NCBI GenBank assembly: GCA_002389175.1
Contig: DGNZ01000122.1
Span: 1 to 5,304 of the forward strand
Source: Rhodospirillaceae bacterium UBA4479
GTDB taxonomy: Bacteria; Pseudomonadota; Alphaproteobacteria; Rhodospirillales; Casp-alpha2
Direction of reading: 5' to 3'
Length of the DNA: 5,304 bases
The notes beneath the pieces were generated by a model that was not told the DNA's origin, did not search any database, and worked only from the letters and a program-made list of their open reading frames with translations. The position numbers and the translations under genes are program-made. Each line of letters begins with the position of its first letter. Positions within the stretch are counted from its first letter, which is position 1. Below, in pieces: positions 1 to 5,304 of the stretch.

Positions 1-1299
1 TTTAACCCGAGCCGCCAACAAAATCTGACCACCTGCCTGTGGTGCGGCCTCAAACACATCAACTTGATGGCCTCGTGCTGCCAGCACCCGTGCGGCTTCT
101 AACCCTGCAGGACCTGCGCCAATGACAACGCATTTGTTCTTCTCACCCTCACTAACAGGTACAACATGCGGGATAGTGGCTTCTCGCCCTGTCGCAGGGT
201 TGTGAATGCAAAGCGCTTCATGTCCCTCATAAAGGCGATCCAGACAATACGTTGCACCGACACATCGGCGGATATCATCTTCATTGCCCGTCGCCACTTT
301 GTTGACGATATGCGGATCAGCCATATGCGCCCGCGTCATGCCAACCATATCCAATTTACCCTCGGCGACTGCGTGCCTTGCTGTTGCAACATCACTGATT
401 CGCGCCGCATGAAACACGGGAAACTTGGTTTCAGCGCGAACCTCACCACAGAAATCCAGATGCGGTGCTGACGGCATACCACCAACGGGTATGACCTTTG
501 ATAAACCAACATCGCTGTCGATACGCCCACGGATCAAATTAAGAAAATCAATATGACCACTGTCGATTAACATGTTCGCGATGGTCACGCCCTCTTCACG
601 GGACAGACCGATATCCCACTGCTCATCTGCAACCATTCTAATGCCAACAATGAACTCAGATCCCACACGATCCCGAATGGCGTTAAGAACACGCATCGTA
701 AACCGCGTTCGGTTTTCGAGACTCCCACCCCATTCATCAGTGCGTTGGTTGGTTCCCGGCGACCAGAATTGGTCCATCAAATGGCCGTAGGCTTCTAATT
801 CAATGCCATCAAGGCCGCCCGCCTTCATTCGCTCGGCTGTATCGGCGTAGTCATTGATAATCCGTTCAATATCCCAATCTTCGATAATCTTGGGGAACGC
901 ACGGTGCGCAGGTTCGCGAACCGCACTTGGCGCCAATACGGGCAACCAGTCGGAATGGTTCCAGTTCGTGCGACGTCCCAAGTGGGTGATCTGCATCATC
1001 ACTGCCGTGCCGTATTCATGGCAGGCATCGGTAAGTTCACGTAGCCACGGCACAATCGCGTCGTCATAGGCATGCAAGTTGCCAAATGCAGGCGGACTAT
1101 CGGGAGATACCACAGCGGACCCCGCCGTCATGGTCAGTGCGATGCCGCCCTTGGCTTTTTCAGCATGATACAGCCGATAACGATCCTTGGGCATACCGTC
1201 GATGCCATAAGACGGTTCATGTGACGTCGACATCAGTCGGTTCTTTAACGTCAGATGTTTAAGCTGATAAGGCTGTAGCAGCGGATCGCTCGACGACAT
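1..1299 (-). CDS. TMADH/2,4-dienoyl-CoA reductase-type NAD(P)H:flavin oxidoreductase, C-terminus cut by window edge
   Basis: I translated this frame by hand: 433 codons stay open to the window edge, so the gene continues leftwards. Residues 1-335 are an Old Yellow Enzyme-like FMN barrel, with NRLMSTSHEP near the N-terminus, QITHLGRR (103-110), QFWSP..N.RTDEWGGSLENR (177-197) and DMVGMTRAHMADPH (317-330). A Cys motif follows (C346, C352, C364), then a Rossmann dinucleotide-binding start, VVIGAGPAGLEAA (391-403), with an acidic E417. Family members have about 650-680 residues, so roughly the last 230 are missing. Two canonical positions differ: AHGYL reads AYGHL (Y171, H173), and the second cluster Cys is A349. 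From memory, dimethylglycine or N-methylproline demethylase-like (DgcA-like) members share such features, so an N-demethylase role is possible but unproven. The gene is last of the tcuA-tcuB operon, 12 nt after tcuB. The start is set by a strong Shine-Dalgarno and by the family N-terminus. Confidence 0.92.
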   Translation of the reverse strand, partial: MSSSDPLLQPYQLKHLTLKNRLMSTSHEPSYGIDGMPKDRYRLYHAEKAKGGIALTMTAGSAVVSPDSPPAFGNLHAYDDAIVPWLRELTDACHEYGTAVMMQITHLGRRTNWNHSDWLPVLAPSAVREPAHRAFPKIIEDWDIERIINDYADTAERMKAGGLDGIELEAYGHLMDQFWSPGTNQRTDEWGGSLENRTRFTMRVLNAIRDRVGSEFIVGIRMVADEQWDIGLSREEGVTIANMLIDSGHIDFLNLIRGRIDSDVGLSKVIPVGGMPSAPHLDFCGEVRAETKFPVFHAARISDVATARHAVAEGKLDMVGMTRAHMADPHIVNKVATGNEDDIRRCVGATYCLDRLYEGHEALCIHNPATGREATIPHVVPVSEGEKNKCVVIGAGPAGLEAARVLAARGHQVDVFEAAPQAGGQILLAARVK

Positions 1300-1303
1300 A
1301 TGT

Positions 1304-1310
1304 CTCCCCT
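1304..1310 (-). promoter_or_regulatory. Ribosome binding site of the TMADH-like gene
   Basis: On the minus strand AGGGGAG lies 4 nt before the ATG at 1299. It fits inside the 12-nt gap after the tcuB stop, and it fixes the start of the downstream gene. The spacing is slightly short but the match to the 16S rRNA tail is good. Confidence 0.7.
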
Positions 1311-1311
1311 C

Positions 1312-2409
1312 TTAAGAGGTGCGCCGCTCTCCCGCGAAACGGATCAATGCAGCGAACCGATATACGGCATGTGCCATTTTGCCATAAGGGAACGTGATAA
1401 ACAGGCCCAACACAATCCCGAAATGCACCGCAAGCAACAAGCCCATCGCTGCCGTTTCACGAAGTGCCAGTAACGCAAGCCCCGTGATACCCGTTAAAAT
1501 GAGCATCCAAAGGAAGGCGATATCCATCCCATGACGTTTGGTATCTTGTGGGGCAGGATCAGCTTTTTTCTTAATCATCAGCAATCTAATAGGGCCAAAT
1601 ACGATCCCGATACCGCCAACGGTCCCCAAGATTACGGGGATAGAGAAATAACCGTACGGCGCTTCCCAGCCGAACACATAGTGATAGATCGTGGCTACGG
1701 ATGTCGCTGCAAAGCACAGCAAAAAGCCCCACATCGTCATTTGGTGCGCATGGCGCCGACCGTGTGAGAAATTATCGTCTGGGTAATTACACTCATGTCC
1801 GCCACCCGCCATATAGGTCATCTTGCCGACGTCCTTAGAGGCCTGAATCAGGTTCGGTATGCTGAACAAGTCAGATGCCTTGGCCCCGATATCGCGCCAA
1901 AACATGATAATGCCGACAATGAACGCGATCATAGCCAAAAAGAACGGCACCGATGCGATGTAGACGATCACGTTGTGCGGAATGACCTTATAGAATGCGC
2001 CCGGACCCGTATGGACTCCGCCAACAACGTCGGCACCCTGTATCCAGTATGTCAGAAACACCGTCACCAAGGTCGCCAAGACTGTGATTAACGCGACCCA
2101 TTTTGCGTTGCCCTCAAAAACACCTTTGAAAATACCCGGCCACGCGTAATCGCGATACGTCTCGGCACGCAATTCAGCAAAGGTCTTGGGCACATTAACA
2201 GCGAATTCATGGGGTGGCGCATATTGGCATGCGTAATAACAACCCTGACAGCCGTGGCATAAATTCGCCAGGTACGTAACATCGCCATCAGTGAAATCGA
2301 GACGCTTGGTCATCGCCGGAAACACGGCGCAATAGCCTTCGCAATATCGACACGCATTGCAGATCTGCATCAAGCGTTTGGCTTCTTCGAGTGTCTCAGT
2401 TGCGGGCAT
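1312..2409 (-). CDS. tcuB: TcuB-like membrane protein with two 4Fe-4S motifs (CitB/TcuB family)
   Basis: This 365-residue protein matches the TcuB/CitB type, which in Salmonella reoxidises the FADH2 of TcuA and passes electrons to the membrane chain. The N-terminal cytoplasmic part has two ferredoxin-like quartets, C17-C20-C23-C27 (CNACRYCEGYC) and C51-C54-C57-C61 (CHGCQGCYYAC), followed by the typical QYAPPHEFAVNVP stretch. About six hydrophobic membrane segments follow, near 104-122, 146-170, 226-244, 254-276, 297-317 and 322-341. A His-rich loop, GGGHECNYPDDNFSHGRRHAH (202-222), precedes the third. H145, H221, H243, H329 and H347 lie in or near the helices and could bind haem b; this is inference. 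The start lies 14 nt inside the tcuA end, behind a strong Shine-Dalgarno. The same domain forms the C-terminal half of the fused cobalamin-pathway protein CobZ, so the symbol marks homology and not a proven substrate. Confidence 0.93.
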   Translation of the reverse strand: MPATETLEEAKRLMQICNACRYCEGYCAVFPAMTKRLDFTDGDVTYLANLCHGCQGCYYACQYAPPHEFAVNVPKTFAELRAETYRDYAWPGIFKGVFEGNAKWVALITVLATLVTVFLTYWIQGADVVGGVHTGPGAFYKVIPHNVIVYIASVPFFLAMIAFIVGIIMFWRDIGAKASDLFSIPNLIQASKDVGKMTYMAGGGHECNYPDDNFSHGRRHAHQMTMWGFLLCFAATSVATIYHYVFGWEAPYGYFSIPVILGTVGGIGIVFGPIRLLMIKKKADPAPQDTKRHGMDIAFLWMLILTGITGLALLALRETAAMGLLLAVHFGIVLGLFITFPYGKMAHAVYRFAALIRFAGERRTS

Positions 2410-3823
2410 GTCGCGCCGCCTCCTCTCCTGCGATACGACCGAATACGGTTCCTATCGCCATCCCGGTCCCAGCGGCATAGCCCTGACCCAATACGTTGCC
2501 CGCCATAATTTCTCCAGCCGCCCAGATGTTCGCGGCAGGCTTGCCATCGTTCATCAGAACTTGGGCTTGCTTGTTCACTTCGACGCCCAAATAGGTGAAT
2601 GTAATGCCCGTTTTGACCGGAAACGCATAGAACGGTGGCGTATCGATCTTGCGCGCCCAGTTCGATTTCTTGGGCTCTAGTCCTTCGGTGTGACAGCCAT
2701 CAAGTTCGGTATGAACAAAGTCACCCGGCTGCACGGCATCATTGAATTCCGAAATCGTCTTTTCCAGCTTCGTCCCATCCAGTTCCAGTTGTTCAGCTAA
2801 ACCAGCAATGGTGTCAGCTTTAATTGGCGGAAACACGGGGGGCATAAACAGACCACGCGATTTGCTATCGATGATCGAATAGGCAATTTGATCCGGTTGC
2901 TTGGCGACAAGACGTCCCCAAATCGCGTAACGACGCGGCCAGACGTCTTCGCCCTCGTCGTAAAAGCGCTCGGCGTTCTTGTTCACCACGACCGAAAAGA
3001 CCACGCAATCAACGCGCGTTGAAATGCCCCCATCGAACTTAGGAGCGCGGCCATCAATGGCCACCGCATGGCACTGATCTACCGCGCCGATCTGCTTGGC
3101 GTCGTTATTCAGCATGGCACGCAACACTTTGCCGGTATTCATCGGCGTGCCACGGATCAAGAAATTCTCGGCTGCTTCGCCCCAACCTTCCTTGAGCCAT
3201 TCGATATTGCTCTCGAACCCACCGGATGACAGCACAACGGTTCGCGCCTCGACACGATGTAATTCGCCACCATGACGCACGAAGGCTGCGTTAAAGCGCC
3301 CATCCTCAATCTCTAATTCTTCGACCTCGGCCTCGTAAACAACCGCAACGCCGATTTTTTCACAGGTGCGGAAATACGCGTTCATCATCGCCTTGCCGCC
3401 GCCCAAGAAAAACGCGTTGGTCCGCGCAAGGCCAAGCGTGCCGCTTAGTGGGGGTTGGAACGTCACACCCTGCTCGATCATCCAATCAACTGCGGTTTCA
3501 GAAGCTTCGATCATAAACCGCGAGAGTTCTTCGTTGGTATTACCGTCGGTGACCCGCATTAAATCCGTCATATACTCGGCAGCTTCGTACCCGCCAGTAA
3601 CGTAATCTGTGGCAGCTTTGTGGGTGTAGCGAATGTTACGAACGTGGCGGCTGTTACCGCCCCGCAAATCTTTATTCGCGCTTTCGACCATCAAGACACT
3701 GGCACCCGCACGCCGTGCCGTCAGGGCCGCCGCCATCGCGGCATTGCCGGCCCCCAGAACAAGGACATCGTAAGATCGAGAAAATTCAGGTGGTGGCAAT
3801 TTGTGCTCCGTAACTAAGATCAT
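2396..3823 (-). CDS. tcuA: TcuA-like FAD-dependent dehydrogenase (fumarate reductase/succinate dehydrogenase flavoprotein family)
   Basis: The 475-residue product resembles TcuA, the FAD enzyme that oxidises tricarballylate to cis-aconitate in Salmonella (about 467 residues). The N-terminal Rossmann motif YDVLVLGAGNAAMAAA spans 18-33, with E47 for the ribose and the TcuA-type GGNSRHVRNIR at 55-65. RFYDEGED (286-293), PPFYAFPVKTGITFTYLG (396-413) and the FAD-closing IWAAGEIMAGNVLGQGYAAG (433-452) follow the fumarate-reductase flavoprotein order. No signal peptide is evident, so it should act in the cytoplasm next to TcuB. The frame stays open upstream to a TTG at 3877 and an ATG at 3868. I chose the ATG at 3823 because family similarity begins about 17 residues later and the length then fits; no start has a clear Shine-Dalgarno. 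The N-terminal half of CobZ (precorrin-3B synthase) is homologous, but no cobalamin gene is in view. Confidence 0.92.
   Translation of the reverse strand: MILVTEHKLPPPEFSRSYDVLVLGAGNAAMAAALTARRAGASVLMVESANKDLRGGNSRHVRNIRYTHKAATDYVTGGYEAAEYMTDLMRVTDGNTNEELSRFMIEASETAVDWMIEQGVTFQPPLSGTLGLARTNAFFLGGGKAMMNAYFRTCEKIGVAVVYEAEVEELEIEDGRFNAAFVRHGGELHRVEARTVVLSSGGFESNIEWLKEGWGEAAENFLIRGTPMNTGKVLRAMLNNDAKQIGAVDQCHAVAIDGRAPKFDGGISTRVDCVVFSVVVNKNAERFYDEGEDVWPRRYAIWGRLVAKQPDQIAYSIIDSKSRGLFMPPVFPPIKADTIAGLAEQLELDGTKLEKTISEFNDAVQPGDFVHTELDGCHTEGLEPKKSNWARKIDTPPFYAFPVKTGITFTYLGVEVNKQAQVLMNDGKPAANIWAAGEIMAGNVLGQGYAAGTGMAIGTVFGRIAGEEAARHARN
2419..2429 (-). promoter_or_regulatory. Double Shine-Dalgarno of tcuB inside the tcuA coding end
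   Basis: The minus strand reads AGGAGAGGAGG, whose AGGAGG copy (2424-2419) is 9 nt before the tcuB ATG. It lies in the tcuA codons for the C-terminal AGEEAA. It decides the tcuB start and suggests independent as well as coupled initiation. Confidence 0.75.
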
Positions 3824-3839
3824 CACTGGCGCGATGATC
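3818..3839. repeat. Inverted repeat GATCATC-N8-GATGATC across the tcuA start, candidate operator
   Basis: Two perfect 7-nt arms (3818-3824 and 3833-3839) are separated by ACTGGCGC. The left arm contains the preferred tcuA start codon. The arm and spacer size would suit a dimeric repressor, or a small hairpin at the 5' end of the tcuA mRNA. No regulator gene lies in the window. Confidence 0.45.
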
Positions 3840-3849
3840 GTGACATCAG

Positions 3850-3877
3850 TTTTAACCCCGGTTAGCATCAGGATCAA
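3850..3877 (-). promoter_or_regulatory. Weak candidate sigma-70-like promoter for the tcuA operon
   Basis: On the minus strand TTGATC (3877-3872; 4 of 6 matches to TTGACA) and TTAAAA (3855-3850; 3 of 6 matches to TATAAT) are 16 nt apart. This would start transcription near 3843, about 20 nt before the preferred tcuA ATG. Matches are weak and alphaproteobacterial promoters are poorly predictable, so this is a suggestion only. If real, it excludes the longer tcuA starts at 3868 and 3877. Confidence 0.22.
3853..3864. repeat. Short palindrome TAACC-CC-GGTTA in the divergent control region
   Basis: The arms are a perfect 5-nt inverted repeat with a 2-nt centre, located between the divergent start codons at 3823 and 3903. 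It overlaps the weak -10 candidate for tcuA. It could be an operator half-site pair, but a repeat this short can occur by chance. Confidence 0.3.
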
Positions 3878-3888
3878 ATTACATCATC

Positions 3889-3892
3889 GGAG
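3889..3892 (+). promoter_or_regulatory. Ribosome binding site of the class II aldolase-family gene
   Basis: GGAG ends 10 nt before the ATG at 3903. It supports that start over the open extension that runs back to 3801 in the same frame. Confidence 0.5.
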
Positions 3893-3902
3893 ATGCGTAA
3901 AA

Positions 3903-4676
3903 ATGAGTAACATCACGACCTTAAAGCAGAAAATGAGCGAAGCAGAGTGGCAAATGCGGGTTGATTTGGCCGCCTGTTACCGCTTAGTCGATCTTTATGG
4001 GTGGTCTGATTTGCTCGCGACACACCTGTCTGCACGTGTCCCCGATGCCGATGATCAGTTCTTAATCAATCCGTTTGGTCTGATGTTCGATGAAATGACC
4101 GCATCTGATTTGATCAAGGTTGAGGAAGATGGCACGGAGCTATCTGAATCTGAATACAGCATCAATCCAGCGGGCTTTGTCATTCACTCGGCTGTCCATA
4201 TGGCGCGCCCGGAAGTCGCCTGTGTGATGCATACACATACAGCAGCAGGCGTCAGCGTCGCCACACAAGAAGACGGCCTGCTCCTCCTCACCCAACAAGC
4301 TCTCGCCGTCAGGGCACAATCAAACTATCACGATTATGAAGGCATCGCGTTTGATTTAGCGGAACGCGAGCGGCTTGCGAACGATCTTGGTGATAACAAA
4401 GTGTTGTTCTTACGCAATCACGGCGTCCTCACAGTCGGCAATACTGTCGCCGAGGCATTCATGTGGATGTATCGCACAGAGCGCGCATGCAGATTTCAAT
4501 TGGCGTTCCAACAAGCAGGCGTGAAAGCCAAAGAAATCCCCGCTGAGACGATTGCCCTGACGATTGAGCGCAACCGCGAGGCTAATTCGCCTAGCGGATA
4601 CCGTCCCATCGGCGTGAATGAATGGCCAGCATTGCTACGTAAATTGGACCGCGAAAATCCAGGATATGACGCCTAG
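3903..4676 (+). CDS. Class II aldolase/adducin-family protein, probable metal-dependent lyase or decarboxylase
   Basis: The 257-residue product has the class II aldolase (FucA/AraD) fold signature: a helical start with RLVDLYGWSDLLATHLSARVP (27-47), INPFGLMFDEMTASDLIKV (55-73), HTH (110-112) and RNHGVLTVG (171-179). H110, H112 and H173 have exactly the spacing of the FucA zinc ligands H92, H94 and H155, so metal binding is expected. With the same offset the FucA catalytic E73 falls on G91 (NPAGFVIH, 88-95), so ordinary fuculose-phosphate aldolase chemistry is doubtful. Family members also act as epimerases and decarboxylases, for example 3-hydroxy-2-methylpyridine-4,5-dicarboxylate decarboxylase; the substrate here is unknown. 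The ATG at 3903 was chosen because GGAG precedes it and the preceding 34 open codons lie in the control region and lack family similarity. The gene is divergent from tcuA and probably shares its regulation. The stop is TAG. Confidence 0.9.
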   Translation: MSNITTLKQKMSEAEWQMRVDLAACYRLVDLYGWSDLLATHLSARVPDADDQFLINPFGLMFDEMTASDLIKVEEDGTELSESEYSINPAGFVIHSAVHMARPEVACVMHTHTAAGVSVATQEDGLLLLTQQALAVRAQSNYHDYEGIAFDLAERERLANDLGDNKVLFLRNHGVLTVGNTVAEAFMWMYRTERACRFQLAFQQAGVKAKEIPAETIALTIERNREANSPSGYRPIGVNEWPALLRKLDRENPGYDA

Positions 4677-4679
4677 GTA

Positions 4680-4690
4680 AGACTCAGTCT
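4680..4690. repeat. Tiny inverted repeat AGACT-C-AGTCT at the convergent gene junction
   Basis: The perfect 5-nt arms have a single central base and overlap the CMD stop codon between the convergent genes. A 1-nt loop is too tight for a stable hairpin and there is no T tract, so I do not call it a terminator. No other terminator is seen in the 7-nt gap. Confidence 0.25.
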
Positions 4691-5265
4691 GGGAACGGCA
4701 GTGGTTCGCCGGATGGCAAGCCGACTTCGAACGCATTCAAGATGTGCGAAACAGTGGCGTAGTATCCCGCCAGCATCACAAGCTCGACCACACCCTTTTC
4801 ACCCAACAAGGCAATCGTATCCTGATAAAGCGCATCATCGACGCGTTTGGATGTTTGTAGCTCGAATACAAAACGATAAACCGTCGCGTATTTTGGCTCA
4901 TTCGGGACAACTTCATCCATGATCTGATTGATCACCGCATCGGGCAAGCCTACTTTGCGCGCGATTTTGGCATGCGCATACCATTCGAAATTGGCCCGAT
5001 GGCGCCGGCCACAGACCAAAATCGCAAGTTCACGCAGATCATCCGGAATTTCTGAATGATATCGAAGGCGTCCGCCCAATTGTTGCACCAAATCACCAAT
5101 TTCTGGTGATCTGAGCATCGCATTGAATGGTCCGCGAAGTGCGCCCTCTTCGTTAAGCATCTCGGCAGGATCACCCTTGGAACGTGGGCCACCTGTAATG
5201 CCATCGAACACGGCGCGTTGTGCGTCATCCATATCTTCAAGACGTATCGGACCTAATCTACTCAT
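4684..5265 (-). CDS. Carboxymuconolactone decarboxylase/AhpD-like family protein
   Basis: The 193-residue, mainly helical protein has the CMD-family core LRELAILVCGRRHRANFEWYAHAKIARKVGL (77-107). E79, C85, E94 and H98 lie at the usual acidic, cysteine and histidine places. The AhpD redox pair CxxC is absent (C85 is the only Cys), so a peroxidase-reductase role like AhpD is unlikely. A gamma-lactone decarboxylase or other small-molecule role is possible, but this large subfamily is mostly uncharacterised. The length exceeds the about 120-residue minimal CMD domain, with an extra N-terminal segment and a second helical stretch, ELVMLAGYYATVSHILNAF (161-179), which is common in these longer members. 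The ATG is preceded by GCAGGTGCATC, giving a weak AGG-type ribosome site about 6 nt away. The start overlaps the stop of an upstream frame as ATGA, so it is probably not the first gene of its transcript. The stop is TGA. Confidence 0.88.
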   Translation of the reverse strand: MSRLGPIRLEDMDDAQRAVFDGITGGPRSKGDPAEMLNEEGALRGPFNAMLRSPEIGDLVQQLGGRLRYHSEIPDDLRELAILVCGRRHRANFEWYAHAKIARKVGLPDAVINQIMDEVVPNEPKYATVYRFVFELQTSKRVDDALYQDTIALLGEKGVVELVMLAGYYATVSHILNAFEVGLPSGEPLPFPD

Positions 5266-5304
5266 GATGCACCTGCTGCTTTAGCGACCTTTTCCGGAGG
5301 CGGA
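5262..5304 (-). CDS. Probable C-terminal end of an upstream gene, cut by the window edge
   Basis: One minus-strand frame reads PPPEKVAKAAGAS and ends in a TGA that shares ATGA with the CMD start, a common arrangement of translationally coupled genes. The Pro- and Ala-rich sequence looks like a flexible tail. A second frame ends at a TAA at 5281-5283 and cannot be excluded. With 13 codons visible no family can be named. Confidence 0.4.
   Translation of the reverse strand, partial: PPPEKVAKAAGAS

Noticed and set aside
166..471. Plus-strand open frame of 101 codons opposite the TMADH-like gene
   Set aside because: The opposite strand encodes the conserved flavoenzyme over the same stretch; this product is a shadow.
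1795..2091. Plus-strand open frame of 98 codons opposite tcuB
   Set aside because: It lies fully inside the well-supported tcuB gene and its His/Arg/Asp-rich product shows no domain pattern; it is a shadow frame.
2357..2680. Plus-strand open frame of 107 codons opposite the tcuA/tcuB junction
   Set aside because: It is antisense to two conserved genes, has no ribosome site that I can see and no recognisable motif.
3801..3902. Plus-strand N-terminal extension of the aldolase-family gene by 34 codons
   Set aside because: It would overlap the tcuA start, has no family similarity, and a GGAG site supports the ATG at 3903.
4680..4690. Bidirectional terminator at the convergent junction
   Set aside because: The inverted repeat has 5-nt arms and a 1-nt loop and lacks T tracts on both strands.
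4950..5240. Minus-strand open frame of 96 codons within the CMD gene
   Set aside because: It is an alternative frame of the CMD gene without family features.
5281..5304. Upstream gene tail ending in TAA at 5281-5283 (frame SASGKGR)
   Set aside because: It is possible, but the other frame gives an ATGA overlap with the CMD start, which is the more usual arrangement; too few codons are visible to settle it.

Overview
The window is a compact catabolic or redox gene cluster from a Gram-negative bacterium, most likely an alphaproteobacterium. That placement rests on protein character (TcuA/TcuB-type proteins, a TMADH-family flavoenzyme, a class II aldolase-family protein and a carboxymuconolactone-decarboxylase-like protein), on base composition that looks slightly above 50% GC by eye, and on tight gene packing. 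It is an inference; no rRNA or tRNA gene or other lineage marker is present.

Layout, left to right. Positions 1-1299 (minus strand) hold the first 433 codons of a trimethylamine-dehydrogenase/2,4-dienoyl-CoA-reductase-type flavoenzyme whose C-terminus lies outside the window. Positions 1312-2409 (minus) encode a TcuB-like membrane iron-sulfur protein. Positions 2396-3823 (minus) encode a TcuA-like FAD dehydrogenase. These three read leftwards as one operon in the order tcuA, tcuB, flavoenzyme: tcuA and tcuB overlap by 14 nt, and tcuB is followed after 12 nt by the flavoenzyme. A short divergent control region (about 3824-3902) separates this operon from a plus-strand class II aldolase/adducin-family gene (3903-4676). 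That gene converges, with a 7-nt gap, on a minus-strand CMD/AhpD-like gene (4684-5265). The CMD start overlaps, as ATGA, the stop of an open frame entering from the right edge, probably the tail of another gene.

How the genes may work together (inference). TcuA is the FAD dehydrogenase of Salmonella tricarballylate catabolism, and TcuB passes its electrons from FADH2 to the membrane. Here the pair is co-transcribed with a TMADH-like enzyme and faces a metal-dependent lyase-type protein. No TcuC transporter or TcuR regulator is in view. The cluster could therefore oxidise a small carboxylated or N-methylated compound through TcuA/TcuB, with C-C cleavage or decarboxylation by the aldolase-family protein. 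The substrate cannot be read from the sequence.

The most notable details are two substitutions at canonical sites of the TMADH-like enzyme (the His and Tyr of the usual AHGYL motif exchanged to AYGHL, and the second cluster Cys replaced by Ala), a Gly at the position of the FucA catalytic Glu in the aldolase homologue although all three metal-ligand His are kept, and a divergent promoter region rich in inverted repeats and CATCA pentamers. There is no gene-free stretch over 300 bases, and I see no mobile element, CRISPR array or RNA gene.
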